A DNA stretch of 64,000 nucleotides. Source: Bos javanicus. Taxonomy: Eukaryota > Chordata > Mammalia > Artiodactyla > Bovidae. This document shows positions 46,784 through 59,455 of the stretch, piece by piece. Each line of letters starts with the position of its first letter. Positions within the stretch are counted from its first letter, which is position 1. The position numbers and the translations under genes were made by a program. The stretch lies in assembly GCF_032452875.1 (NCBI RefSeq), contig NC_083876.1, positions 4,216,001-4,280,000 on the forward strand. The letters are read 5' to 3'. The notes under the pieces are model-generated. The model worked only from the letters and a program-made list of their open reading frames with translations. It did no database searches and was not told the DNA's origin.

Positions 46784-48690
46784 AGATTTATCCTAGGAAT
46801 GCAAGGATTCTTCTGTATATGCAAATCAATCAATGTGATATACCAAATTAACAAACTGAAAGATAAAAACTATATGATCATCACAGTAGTTGCAGAGAAA
46901 GCTTTCAACAAAATTCAACACCCATTTATAACAACAACTCTCCAGAAAGTAGGCATATAATGAACCTACCTTGACATAATAATGGCCTCATATGACACAT
47001 CCATGGTGGATATCATTTTGAATGGTGAAAAATTGAAAGCATTTATTTTAAGATCAGGAACAACAGAAGGGTGCCCCTCTTACCACTATAATTCAACATA
47101 ATTTTGGAAGCCTTAGCCATAGCAGTCAGAGAAGAAGAAGAAATAAATCCGTATTGGAAAAGAAGTACAACTCTCATTGTTTGTAGATGACATGATACTA
47201 TACATAGAAGATGCCACTAGAAAATTATTAAAGCTTATCAATGGCTAAAGTCAAGTCACAGGATATAAAATTAATATACAGAAGCCTCTTGTATTTTTAT
47301 ATACTAACAATGAAAAATCAGAAAGAGAACTTAAGGAAAACATCCCACTCCCCATTAAAACAAAAATAATAAAATACTTAAGAATAAATTTACCTAAAGA
47401 GACCAAAGAACTATATGCAGAAAACTATAAGGCACTGAAAAAATTGAAAGATGACATGAACAGATGGAGAGATACACAGTATTATTGGATACAAAGAATC
47501 AATATTGTGAAAATGAATATACTACCCTAAACAATCTACACATTCAATGAATCCCTATCAAACTACCTAGGATATTTACAACAGAATTAGAACAAAAAAT
47601 TTCACAATTTGCATGGAAACCCAAAAGACCCCAAATAGCCAAAGTAATAATGAGAAGGAAAAATGAAGCTGGAAGAAGAACTCTTTCTGACTTTATACTA
47701 TACATACTATACTACAAAGCTACAATCATCAAGACAGTATGGTACTGGCAAAAATAGAGAAATATAGACCAATGAAACAAGGCAGAAACCCCAGAGTTAA
47801 ACCCAAGCACCTTTGGGCATCTTATCTTTGACAAAAGAGGCAGGAATATACAATGGAGAAAAGACTGCCTCTTCAGTAAATGGTGCTGAGAAAATGTATA
47901 GATACATATGATAGAATAAAACTAGAACATTCCTAACACCACAGGCAAAAATAAATTCAAAATGGATTCAAGACTTAAATGTAAGGCAAGAAACTATAAA
48001 TCTCTTAGAGGAAAACACCGGCAGTGCACTCGGACAATCACAGCACTATCATCTTTTACCCACCTCCTAGAGTAATGGAAATAAAAACAAAAATGAACAA
48101 ATGGGACCTAAGTAAGTTTTTATTTCTTTGCACAGCATAAGAAACAATAAACAAAATTCAAAGACAACCCTCAGAATGGGAGAAAATAATTGCAAATGAA
48201 GCAACTAACAAATGATTTTTCTCTAAAATATATAATCATCTCATACAACTCAATATCAGAAAAACAAACAGTGCAATAAAAAATGTGCAGAAGACCTAAA
48301 CAGATATTTCTCCAAAGAAAACATGCAGATAGCCAGTAAACACATGAAATGATGTTCAACATTACCAGTTATTAGAGAAATGCAAATTAAAACTACAATA
48401 GGTTATCACCTTATACCAGTCAGAGTGGCCACTATCAAAAAAATCCACAAACAATAAATTCTGGAGACTATGTGGGAAAATGGGAGCCCTACTACACTGT
48501 TGGTGGGAATGTAAATTGATAGAGCCATTATGGAGAACAGTATGGTCATTCTTTTAAAATCTAGAAATAAATCTGCCATACAATCCAGCAATCCCACTAC
48601 TGGGTTTATATTCATAGAAAACCACAACTCAAAAATACACATGTACCCCAATATTCACTGAAGCACTATTTCCAAAAGATAGGACATGAG
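46784..48690 (+). mobile_element. Direct 3' segment of the rearranged L1
   Basis: Plus-strand L1 ORF2 from the FIPGMQGF-type block, equivalent to about 10,377 of the full-length copy, through the cysteine region to about 12,300. The polymerase motif reads FVDDM near 47,180. Stops and indels are frequent. It begins in L1 coordinates almost exactly where the inverted segment ends. Confidence 0.9.
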
Positions 48691-48752
48691 AGCAAACTTT
48701 AAGTTAATTGTAAAGCAATTTTTATGCAGTTAAAAAAATAAATTTAAAGAAG
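48691..48752 (+). mobile_element. L1 3'-terminal piece after internal deletion
   Basis: ATTGTAAAGCAATTTTTATG and AAAAAAATAAATTTAAAG resemble the older ruminant L1 terminus, implying that the end of ORF2 and most of the 3'UTR were deleted. Confidence 0.55.
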
Positions 48753-49145
48753 GTGAAAAACACAATAGCATTTCCTAACCCAACTTTATAAATAAATATA
48801 TTTAAATTAAAAAAAAATAAGGAAGGTTACATAAAGTAGCCTGGTTTATAGCTTTGAAAGATTAAGCAGAAAAGAAAATGAGACATTTTTGGATAAATCA
48901 TCTCTTAATATGACATATTGTCTTTGTTGGGAGCACAGAAATGAGTCATTTTCTCCCCCCCTCCCCCCAAAAAAAGAAATGAGTCATTTTCAAACTCATT
49001 TACTTTTAGTGCTATCTGTAGAAATTTGAGATCCATCATGTTTTGCAGAAAATTTTATTTAATTTTCTATGATCATTTTGAAATATGTCTTTTTATTTTA
49101 AAATAACCCTATCAGTGAAGATGACCATTTATTCCATTATTAAGT
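48753..49145. other. Unassigned AT-rich DNA
   Basis: No gene found. A C-rich/A-rich junction lies at 48,955-48,975, and GAAATGAGTCATTTTC repeats on both sides of it. Confidence 0.45.
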
Positions 49146-49760
49146 TCAGTTCACTTCAGTCACTCAGTCGTGTCTGACTCTTTGTGACCCTATGAATTGC
49201 AGCATGCCAGGCCTCCCTGTCCATCACCAACTCCTGTAGTTCACTCAGACTCACGTCCATCAAGTTGGTGATGCCATCCAGCCATCTCATCCTCTCTCGT
49301 CCCCTTCTCCTCCTGTCCCCAATCCCTACCAGCATCAGAATCTTTTCCAATGAGTCAACTCTTTGCATGAGGTGGCCAAAGTACTGGAGTTTCAGCTTTA
49401 ACATCATTCCTTCCAAAGAAATCCCAGGGCTGATCTTCTTCAGAATGGACTGGTTGGATCTCCTTGCAGTCCAAGGCACTCTCAAGAGTCTTCTCCAACA
49501 CCACAGTTTAAAAGCATCAATTCTTCGGTTCTCAGCCTTCTTCACAATCCAACTCTCACATCCATACATGACTACTGGAAAAACCATAGCCTTGACTAGA
49601 GGGACCTTTGTTGGCAAAGTAATGTCTCTGCTTTTGAATATGCTATCTAGGTTCGTCCTAACTTTCCTTTCAAGGAGTAAGCATCTTTTAATTTCATGGC
49701 CGCAATCACCATCTGCAGTGATTCTGGAGTCCAAAAAAAAAATAAAGTCTGACACTGTTT
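49146..49760 (-). mobile_element. BovB LINE 3' half, minus strand
   Basis: Tail (TTCAGTTCACTTCAG) at left; truncated at the TVSDF-type block at right. The minus-strand frame 49,156-49,755 is open for 199 codons and reaches the natural BovB C-terminus (SQTRLSD). It encodes only the region after the polymerase, so it has no catalytic site. Confidence 0.94.
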
Positions 49761-50712
49761 CAACAGTTAGAACTGGTCATGGAACAACAGACTTATTCCA
49801 AAATGGAAAAGGAGTACGTCAAGGCTGTATATTGTCACCCTGCTTATTTAACAAATACTCAGAGTACATCATGAGAAACACTGGGCTGGAGGAAGCACAA
49901 GCTGGAATTAAGATTGCTGGGAGAAATATCAATAACCTCAGATATGCAGATGACACCACCCTTATGACAGAAAGTGAAGAGGAACTAAAAAGCTTCTTGA
50001 TGAAAGTGAAAGAGGAGAGTGAAAAAGTTGGCTTAAAGTGCAACGTTCAGAAAACGAAGATCATGGCATCCGGTCCCATCACTTCATGGCAAATAGATGG
50101 GGAAACAGTGTCAGACTTTATTTTTCGGTGCTCCAAAATCACTTCAGATCATGACTGCAGCCATGAAATTAAACGACGCTTACTCCTTGGAAGGAAAGTT
50201 ATGACCAACCTATATAGCATATTGAAAAGCAGAGACATTATTCTGCCAACACAGGTCCGTCTAGTCATGGCTATGGTTTTTCCAGTGGTCATGTATGGAT
50301 GTGAGAGTTGGACTGTGAAAAAAACTGAGCACCAAAGAATTGATGTTTTTGAACTGTGGTGTTGGAGAAGACTCTTGAGAGTCCCTAGGACTACAAGGAG
50401 ATCCAACCAGCCCATTATAAAGATCGGTCCTGGGTGTTCATTTGAAGGACTGATGCTAAAGCTGAAACTCCAATAGTTTGGCCACCTCATGCAAAGAGTT
50501 GACTCGTTGGAAAAGACCCTGATGCTGGGAAGGATTGGGGGCAGGAGGAGCAAGGGATGACAGAGGATGAGATGGGTGAATGTCATCACCGACTCGATGG
50601 ACGTGAGTTTGAGTGAACTCAGGGAGTTGGTGATGGGCAGGGAAGCCTGGCATGCTGTGATTCATGGGTTCGCAAAGAGTTGGACACGACTGAGTGACTG
50701 AACTGAATTGAG
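49761..50712 (+). mobile_element. BovB LINE, 5'-truncated, plus strand
   Basis: Starts in the reverse transcriptase (ACAGTTAGAACTGGTCATGG) directly against the preceding minus-strand copy and ends with GAACTGAATTG. YADD is intact near 49,940-49,951 and the frame is open to about 50,476. Together with the preceding copy it forms a large head-to-head inverted repeat. Confidence 0.95.
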
Positions 50713-51013
50713 GGCTTCCCTGGTAGGTAGTTGGTAAAGAATCTGCCTGCAATGCAGGAGACCCCAGTTCAATTCCTGGGTCAGAAAGATTTGCTAGAGA
50801 AGGAGTATGCTACTCATTCCAATATTCTTGGGCTTCTCTGTGGCTCAGCTGGTAAAGAATCAGTCTGCAAATTAGGATACCTGGGTTGGGAAGATCCCCT
50901 CGAGAAGGGAAAGGCAACCTACTCCAGTATTCTGGCCAGGAAATTTCCATGGACTGTATAGTCCATGGGGTCGCACAAAGTCGAACACAACTGAGTGACT
51001 TTCACTTTCATGA
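50713..51013 (+). mobile_element. Bov-tA2 SINE
   Basis: Begins GGGCTTCCCTGGTAGGTAG immediately after the BovB tail. A second head lies near 50,829, and it ends CTGAGTGACTTTCACTTTC. No target-site duplication is evident. Confidence 0.93.
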
Positions 51014-51975
51014 GAAAGTATAGCATAATCATTATTATATTAATGTGACTAAGGGAAAGTAATGAAAGAATGACCCAGTAACTGATCCTAAATATAGCCT
51101 AATAATGGCCTCAAACGATATTAATAAATGTTCTGTTTAATTATGAGGGATAAACAATCGATAATAGCAATGAGAAGTGATTCAGTTTTGCTACCTCAAG
51201 ATTAGAAATTAGGAGATAATGCAATTGTGTCTTATCTCTTTCTTCTACCCTCTGTGCATAAAGTCCTCTGGGAACTATATTTATGAAAGTACAGAAGTTT
51301 CCAGGTTTGTCATCCCTACATTTTTTTTCTCCCTAAATCTATCTCTCCACGTTGGAAGGTAGGAGAGATTCTTTTTCCTCAGAGGTTCAGTTTCCTTCCT
51401 GACACAGAATATCCATAGAATCAGTGATGTCTTATGCAACCTGCTACTTGAATGTTAATATTTTGGTGAAGTAGAATAGTCAAAGCTTTCCAGCCAAACG
51501 TTCCTGGCTTTTCCATTTCTACAAACCTTTGTTACTTTATATATAGAGAGAAAATAAATGTCTATCTCTCAGACCTGTTATGTTGATTAATGGTGAGTAA
51601 TAAGGAAGCCATATTTGGGATATACTAGAAAGCTATGATTTATTATCCCACTTAGTTCCTTCTTTGCTTCCGGTTTGATTTACCAGCCCAGAAATGCTGA
51701 AATAATTATGTTGCCAGTTATTTCTATTTGCAGTACTTTTAAATCTCTATAATATTCTCCCTTCTCCTGCCTCTTCCTCCATAATCATGAAGGAAATCAA
51801 AAATAGTAGAGAAGATTGTGAGTCTCTAAACAATTGCTTCACAACAAACATACTTCATAACACAGTCTCTGACATAACAAAACTTATTTGATTATATTCA
51901 TGGACTCAGGGGTCCAACTATCATAGAGGGTGTGGTAGAGATGTTCACCTTTGTTTCACATACTTGGATGTGGTT
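51014..51975. other. Unassigned DNA
   Basis: No gene or repeat family recognised. Confidence 0.5.
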
Positions 51976-51986
51976 ATTCTTGTTCA

Positions 51987-52503
51987 CTTGCTCCTTGGAA
52001 GAAAAACTATGGCAAATCTAAACAATGTATTAAAAAGAAGAGCCATTACTTTGCCAATAAATGTCCATATAGTCAAAGCTATGATTTTGTCCAATAGCCA
52101 TGTATGAATGTGAGAGTTGGACCATAAAGGAGGCTAAGCACCAAAGAATCGATGCTTTTCAACTGTGGTGTTGGAGAAGACTCTTGAGAGTCCCTTGGAC
52201 TGCAAAGAGATCAAACCAGTCAACCCTAAAGGAAAACAACCCTAAATATTCATTAGAAGGACTGATACTGAAGCTGAATCTCCAATACTTTGGCCATCTG
52301 ATATGAAGAACTGACTCATTAGAAAAGACCCTGATACAGGGAAAGTTTGAGAGCAGGAGGAGAAGGGGATGACAGAGATGAGATGGTTGGATGGCATCAC
52401 TAACTCTAAGGATATGAGTTTGAACAAGCTCCAGGAGATGGTGAAGGACAGAGAAGCCTAGTGTGTTGCAGTCCAGACACAATTGAGCAACTGAACAACA
52501 ACA
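51987..52503 (+). mobile_element. BovB LINE 3' fragment
   Basis: Covers the C-terminal coding end and 3'UTR, ending in CAACAACA. ATTCTTGTTCA at 51,976-51,986 and 52,504-52,514 is a perfect target-site duplication. Moderately diverged. Confidence 0.94.
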
Positions 52504-53142
52504 ATTCTTGTTCATATGAATGAAAGAGGGAAATTATCTGCTCCACTTGCATTCAACATAGGCTAGTCATCTGGGTAAGATAACTGTGATAGACATTCTT
52601 TCTCCACCGAAAAAATGGTGGCAGGAAAACAGACATTCAGTCACTAGTCCTTGCAGCAGCAGCAGCGGCTGCGACCGGTGCACTAAGCGTGGCGTGGCTG
52701 AAGAGGAGCTACCCCACGTCTGAGGTCAGGGGCAGGGGTCGAGAGTGCCAGGCTGCAATGGCAAAGGAACGGCTGAGAAGAGCTACACAAATAAGAGGAC
52801 GGGGCGGCGGCCCAGAGAAGCTACCCCATTCCTGAGGCCAGGGGCGGCGGCTGGGAGGACCAACCCCATATCCAAGGAGCAGTGGCTGCACGGGTGCAGG
52901 AGGGCCTAGAGAAGCTATCCCACGTTGAAGGTCAGGAAGGGCTGCGGTGAGGAGATGCCCCTCGTCCAAGGTAAGGAGCAGTAGCTGCGCTTTGCTGGAG
53001 CAGCCGTGAACAGATACCCCACACCCAAGGTAAGAGAAACCCAAGTAAGATGGTAGGTGTTGCAAGAGGGCATCAGAGGGCAGACACACTGAAACCATAC
53101 TCATAGAAAACTAGTCAATCTAATCACACTAGGACTACAGCC

Positions 53143-53715
53143 TTGTCTAACTCAATGAAACTAAGTCATGCCTGTGGGGCAACCCAAGATGGGCGGGTCA
53201 TGGTGGAGAGATTTGACAGAATGTGGTCCACTGGAGAAGGGAATGGCAAACCACTTCACTATTCTTGCCTTGAGAACCCCATGAACAGTATGAAAAGGCA
53301 AAATGATAGGATACTGAAAGAGGAGCTCCCCAGGTCAGTAGGTGCTCAATATGCTACTGGAGATCAGTGGAGAAATCACTCCAGAAAGAATGAAGGGATG
53401 GAGCCAAAGCAAAAACAATACCCAGCTGTGGATGTGACTGGTGATAGAAGCAGGGTACGATGCTGTAAAGAGCAATATTGCATAGGAACTTGGAATGTCA
53501 GGTCCATGAATCAAGGCAAACTGGAAGTGGTCAAACAAGAGATGGCAAGAGTGAATGTTGACATTGTAGGAATCAGAGAACTGAAATGGACTGAAATGGG
53601 TGAATTTAACTCAGATGACCATTATATCTACTACTGCGGGCAGGAATCCCTCAGAAGAAATGGAGTAGCCATCATGATCAACAAAAGAGTCCGAAATGCA
53701 CTACTTGAAAAATGA
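53143..53715 (+). pseudogene. BovB 5' region and endonuclease N-terminus, frame 1
   Basis: 190 open codons. The second half is the N-terminus of the AP-like endonuclease: CIGTWNVRSMNQGK, then a catalytic-Glu block ELKWT, then NGVAIMINKRVRNA. It ends early because about 11 nt are missing near 53,708 relative to the family. The first half spans the region before the endonuclease, including the part similar to the Bov-A SINE (53,229-53,285). The first Met is not confirmed as a real start. Confidence 0.8.
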
Positions 53716-54556
53716 CAATATGATCTCTGTTTGTTTCCAAGGCAAACCATTCAATATCACAGTAATCCAAGTCTATGCCCCAACCAGTAACACTGGAGAA
53801 GCTGAAGTTGAACGGTTCTATGAATACCTACAAGACCTTTTAGGACTAACACCCAAAAAAGATGTCTTTTTCATTATAGGGGAATGGAATGCAAAAGTAG
53901 GAAGTCAGGAAACACCTGGAGTAACAGGCAAATTTGGCCTTGGAATACAGAATGAAGCAGGGCAAAGACTAATAGAGTTTTGCCAAGAAAATGCACTGGT
54001 CATAGCAAACACCCTCTTCCAACAACAAAAGAGAAGACTCTACACATGGACATCACCAGATAGTCATCACCAAAATCAGATTGATTATATTCTTTGCAGC
54101 CAAAGATGCAGAAGCTCTATACAGTCAACAAAAACAAGACCAGGAGCTGACTGTGGCTCAGATCATGAACTCCTTATTGGCAAATTCAGACTTAAATTGA
54201 AGAAAGTAGGGAAAACCACTAAACCATTCAGGTATGATCTAAAACAAATCCCTTATGATTATAGAGTAGAAGTGAGAAATAGATTTAAGGGCCTAGATCT
54301 GATAGATATAGTGCTTGATGAACTATGGAATGAGGTTCATGACATTGTACAGGAGACAGGGATCAAGACCATCTCCATGGAAAAGAAATGCAAAAAATCA
54401 AAATGGCTGTCTGGGGAGGTCTTACAAATAGCTGTGAAAAGAAGAGAAGTGAAAAGCAAAGGAGAAAAGGAAAGATATAAGCATCTGAATTCAGAATTTC
54501 GAAGAAAGCAAGAAGAGATAAGAAAGACTTCCTCACCAGTCAATGCAAAAAAATAG
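53696..54556 (+). pseudogene. BovB endonuclease C-terminal part, frame 2
   Basis: 286 open codons continue the endonuclease after the deletion: VYAPTSN, FIIGEWNAKVG (Asp replaced by Glu in the usual GDWNAKVG), TWTSPD, QIDYIL and the GSDHELL catalytic-His block. The Asp-to-Glu change alone could impair the nuclease. It ends in the linker by a frameshift near 54,520. Confidence 0.85.
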
Positions 54557-54570
54557 AGGAAAACAACAGA

Positions 54571-55841
54571 ATGGGAAAGACTAGAGATCTCTCCAAGAAA
54601 ATTAGAGATACCAAGGGAACATTTAATGCAAAGATGGGCTCGATAAAGGACAGAAATGCTATGGACCTAACAGAAGCAGAAGATATTAAGAAGAGGTGGC
54701 AAGAATACACAGAAGAACTGTACAAAAAAGATTTTCACGACCCAGATAATCACAAAAGTGTGATCACTGACCTAGAGGCAGACATCCTGGAATGTGAAGT
54801 CAAGTGGGGCTTAGAAAGCATCACTACAAACAAAGCTAGTGGAGGTGATGGAATTCCAGTTGAGCTCTTTCAAATCCTGAAAGATGATGCTGTGAAAGTG
54901 CTGCACTCAGTATGCCAGCAAATTTGAAAAACTCAGTAGTGACCACAGGACTGGAAAAGGTCAGTTTTCATTCCAATCCCAAAGACAGGCAATGCCAAAG
55001 AATGCTCAAACTACCACACAATTGCATTCATGTCACACACTAGTAAAGTAATGCTCAAAATTCTCCAAGCTAGGCTTTGTCAATACGGGAACCGTGAACT
55101 TCCAGATGTTCAAGCTGGTTTTAGAAAAGGCAGAGGAACCAGAGATCAAATTGCCAACATCCGCTGGATTATGGAAAAAGGAAGAGAGTTCCAGAAAAAC
55201 ATCTCTTTCTGCTTTATTGACTATGCCAAAGCCTTTGACTGTGTGGATCACAATAAACTGTGGAAAATTCTGAAAGAGATGGGAATACCAGACCACCTGA
55301 CCTGCCTCTTGAGAAATCTGTATGCAGATCAGGAAGCAACAGTTAGAACTGGAAGTGGGACAACAGGCTGGTTCCAAATAGGAAAAGGAATTCGTCAAGG
55401 GTGTATATTGTCACCCTGCTTATTTAAATAGAGTACATCATGAGAAATGCTGGACTGGAAGAAACACAAGCTGGAATCAAGATTGCCGGGAGAAATATCA
55501 AGAACCTCAGATATGCACATGATACCACCCTTATGGCAGAAAGTGAAGAGGAACTAAAAAGCCTCTTGATAAAAATGATAGTGGAGAGTGAAAAAATTGG
55601 CTTAAAGCTCAACATTCAGAAAAAGAAGATCATGGCATCCGGTCCCATCACTTCATGGGAAATAGATGAGGAAACAGTGGAAACAGTGTCAGACTTTCTC
55701 TTTTTGGGCTCCAAAGTCACTGCAGATGGTGATTGCAGCCATGCAATTAAAAGACACTTACTCCTTGCAAGGAAAGTTATGACCAACCTAGATAGCATAT
55801 TCAAAACAGAGACATTACTTTGCCAACAAAGGTCCGTCTAG
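54571..55841 (+). pseudogene. BovB linker and reverse transcriptase, multiply broken
   Basis: Three open pieces (54,571-54,927, 55,030-55,431 and 55,440-55,841) cover the linker, fingers, palm and thumb-like region. A Trp-to-stop change ends the first piece at QQI. A short deletion removes the block after CLFK. The palm motif is YAHD instead of YADD, losing one catalytic aspartate. FIDYAKAFD is intact near 55,213-55,239. Confidence 0.85.
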
Positions 55842-56305
55842 TCAAGGCTATGGTTTTTCCAGTGGTCATGTACGGATGTGAGAGTTGGACTGTGAAGAAA
55901 GCTGAGCACTAAAGAATTGATGCTTTTGAACTGTGGTGTTGGAGAAGACTCTTGAGAGTGCCTTGGACTGCAAAGAGATCCCACCAGTCCATTCTGAAGG
56001 AGATCAGCCCTGTGATTTCTTTGGAAGGAATGAGGCTGAAACTGAAACTCCAGTACTTTGGCCACCTCATGCGAAGAGTTGACTCATTGGAAAAGACTGA
56101 TGCTGGTAGGGATTGGGGACAGGAGGAGAAGGGGACGAGAGAGGATGAGATGGCTGGATGGCATTACTGACTCGATGGACATGGGTCTCAGTGAACTCCG
56201 GGAGTTGGTAATGGACAGGGAGGCCTGGTGTGCTGCAATTCATGGCGTCGCAAAGAGTCGAACATGACTGAGCAACTGAAGTGAACTGAACTGAACTTGA
56301 AGATG

Positions 56306-59240
56306 CAGCTGTGTGTGTATTGGCAATTACATGATTAGGGTGCAGTCCTTTAAGTTAATTCCCTTTGGCTTCAAATTCTGCATTCTGTGTTCTTTTTTTC
56401 CTCTCTGATTCATACTTCTGCTTTCATCAAAATTAGTTTCTTTTTGAAATTATGTAATTAATATATAGTTTTCAATGTGTAGAAATTTAGAGATTCAAAG
56501 TTCTATTTTCACTCTGACTTTTCTCTGTCTATTTCCTTTAAAACTGATAATATTCCTGTAAAAACTTGGGGCATATCTTGTCACGTCATACCTCATGCTA
56601 CTGGACAGAAGCTACACCTACTAATATCTTGAAGAAAAACATCTTCTACCATGGTGTCTCCTTCAAGGCAGTGATGGAACAATGCTTTTAAGAGGTTAGA
56701 AGCATTGTCCAGGCAAGTGAGTCAGTGGGACATTTCCTTAGATTCTTGGTGGCTTTTTTGTTAAACTGAGAAGGTTTTTATGATTTGCTCTGAATCTTTC
56801 TGAGGATTTAACAAAGAACCTTTGAATCACACTCTGTATTCCCAGGGACCAAGTTTTCTGGCACTACTTTGGATTTATTTGGCATGTGTTCTGAGATTAT
56901 TTATTTGAAAATGTCTTCCTTGATGGAAAGACTGCCGTAGCCCTATATATTCCTTAACAATTCTAACTGAATCTTAGGAGTTTTGTCCATAAATTATCTC
57001 CTTCAAAATTTTATCATAAGCCATAAGCAGAAACCCCTCATAGCTGGATCATGGAGTTTATTTGGTACGTTTTCTGTTTTCCACATTAGCATCAATGATC
57101 TATTGTAAAACTTTCTGCTACTTTCTGCTACTACATAACAATGTAATAATCTTAGCTTCTGAAACTTTTTTCTTTTTCCATTATCCTTCAAATTTTTTTC
57201 CTTATTGATACTCATCAGGTTTCTGTTCACTGCATGATTCTAAAGTCAGCATTACATGTTTCAAGTTTTTGTTACGGCATCATAACACCATTTTTATAGC
57301 ACCATTTTTTTTTTCTGTTGCACTTTCTTTTGTTGAAAAGCAAACCATGGATTTCACTCCTTCTCTGTGAGATCATGATAAATCAGATGAAGAAAAGTAT
57401 AGATATTTAGCAGATGCTGCTGGCTATACAAGTTGCCCCACAAAAGATGCCAAGAGAGTGAGATTCAGGTTCTTTTCAGTGAATGTAGCAGCTTCCTAGG
57501 GGGGGAGTGAGGGGTGCAGCTTCCACATAGCAGCATTAGTACAGTGAGATGTCTAGGGGAAGAGGACAGAAAGGGGAAGATTTCCGAAACTGTGTACACT
57601 TAAACATAACATACCCTCAGAAGGCCTAGAGTTTTTCCTTTTGTGTGACACACTTTCCATTCTTCTCTCTCAGGCTTAGTTTTTTGCTGGTTTTTATGCA
57701 AAACTTCAAGGTGTCTAAAAAATAGACTTCAATTCTCTTTTTAATTATACATTGTTACTCAAATCAAAGAAATGCATCATCATTACCAGTTATATCCAAA
57801 AGTCATATCTTTCCCAGTAAATAAAAAAAAAAAATTCCCTTTAAATCTTAATTCCATCTGGGAGAGAATATTTTAGAAACTGGTGCACCAACAGAATTAG
57901 AAAAGTATGCTGAGTATTAGCATTTATAGAAGAAAAAGGCACTAAACAGGAAATTCAGTAAAAAGGAAGAGTTTTGAAGAAATGTATAGTATTGGCATTA
58001 CATCTGATAGATTAAATAAGAGACACATTAAGAAGGAATGATTGAAGTTTTAATTCAAAGCTTATTAAAAACTTAAAAGACCAGATTAAGTATATAGTTG
58101 ATAATAGAATTCAGTGAGTTAAGTATTAAATATTTTCAGAGGAGTTAGAAGCTGTAAGTGACAAAGAAAAGTGCAAGATGAAAATTGATGGACATTTGTG
58201 TGCTAGAGAAGCGAGATTAAATGTAGTAATTTGCTTTTGTTTTTTGTTTGTCTTTGGCTGGGTATTAAATCTTAAATACTAAGGATCCAAAGGGACAAAG
58301 TCTGTAGAAAAATCAGAGGAAAGAAATAAGTTCACCTTCTTCTTGGTTGGTGATATTCAAGTCAGGATAGAATGAGTTAAAGAAATAGTTTATCCTTTGT
58401 ATTCTGAAGAAGCAAATACATTTAACACATTTGAAAATAGTTTTTCAGGGCATTTGGATTACGATCTTGTTTTATTCTGTTTAAAATGAGATTTTTACTC
58501 CTTAAGAATAAAAAACTCCTTCCTTCTTGAATTCTGGAAAAGCTTTGTAAATAAAATAGTAAATATATGAAATACATACACACATATATATATATATATA
58601 ACATATGATCTACCATATATTATATATCACAAAGGAGATTCATAAATCACTACAGCTGTAGGAAAACCAGTGAACATTAAAAACTACATACCATTATATG
58701 CTAATTGTAGTCATGCTCATCGAGCTTTAGCTAAACCTTGTTTGATCCTTATGCAATAAAATACTCCTCCTCAAGTTGTCAATAGGACACCCAGCTGGTA
58801 GTAACAAACAGGAAACTGGAAATGCAGAATTAAAGAGGTAGTGGTTTAGATTGGAGATGTAGATTTCAAAGATATTTCCATAGAGTTGAAAGCTGACACC
58901 CTGGGAGCAGATGTTATTGCCACATAAAAGAGAAGTGCTTGGCAAAAAGAAATGGAGAATGTGTACATTTTCTGAAGCATAAGAGTAAGAGAGTTTGTAC
59001 TGAGGATATGAAGCAGAGGAAGTATCTGAAATAAAATGTAATTTATTTTTAAAATTTTAAAGTTTTAGAAATCCACATGGACTATATCAAAAGCAATGTA
59101 CAACCAACATTAATAGTCATACCTTCTAACATTATTATTTACATGAACATTTTTCTATAGTTATATATTAGCATAGATAAAAATGGGAGTATTTTGCATA
59201 AGTTCCATTTATAGAAAAATATTCTGCTCTCTATATTTCT
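56306..59240. other. Unassigned AT-rich DNA
   Basis: The largest stretch here without a recognised feature. It contains a (CA/TA)n microsatellite at 58,575-58,605 and a G-run near 57,500. No open frame resembles a known protein. Confidence 0.5.
58575..58605. repeat. (TA)n microsatellite
   Basis: ACACAC leads into an uninterrupted TA run. Confidence 0.9.
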
Positions 59241-59455
59241 TTACTTATTTATTTGTATGTTCATCATATTCATTGCATTCATAGATTCTGAATATGAGGG
59301 CATCAGAGGATAAGATGGCTGGATGGCATCACCAATGCAGTGGACATGAACTTGGGTAAACTCTGGGAGATGGTGAGGGACTTGGAGGCTTGGAGTGCTG
59401 CAGTCCGTGAGGTCACAAAGAGTCGAACATGAGTGGGTGACTGAACAACAACAAT
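59241..59455 (+). mobile_element. Chimeric element: novel head plus BovB 3' end, copy 1
   Basis: 59,301-59,455 is BovB 3'UTR (AGATGGCTGGATGGCATCAC to GACTGAACAACAACAA). The preceding 60 bp (59,241-59,300) are not BovB but recur in front of the same BovB block at 59,753. No clear target-site duplication. Confidence 0.75.

Larger units (their letters stand above)
52660..56305 (+). mobile_element. Near-full-length BovB LINE
   Basis: The only copy here with the GC-rich BovB 5'UTR, the endonuclease, reverse transcriptase and 3' end (repeated GAACT). The 5'UTR (about 52,680-53,040) has degenerate ~50-bp repeats built on GCTACCCCACG...AAGGTCAGG. The coding region is broken by an ~11-nt deletion near 53,708, stops near 54,926, 54,940 and 54,944, and a gap near 55,431. 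The polymerase motif reads YAHD near 55,512, so it is inactive. Its exact 5' limit is uncertain and no target-site duplication was found. Confidence 0.92.

Noticed and set aside
49265..50476. 403-codon plus-strand open frame
   Set aside because: Its first part is the antisense of one BovB copy and the second part is the sense frame of the next. It is a chance fusion across a head-to-head junction, not a gene.
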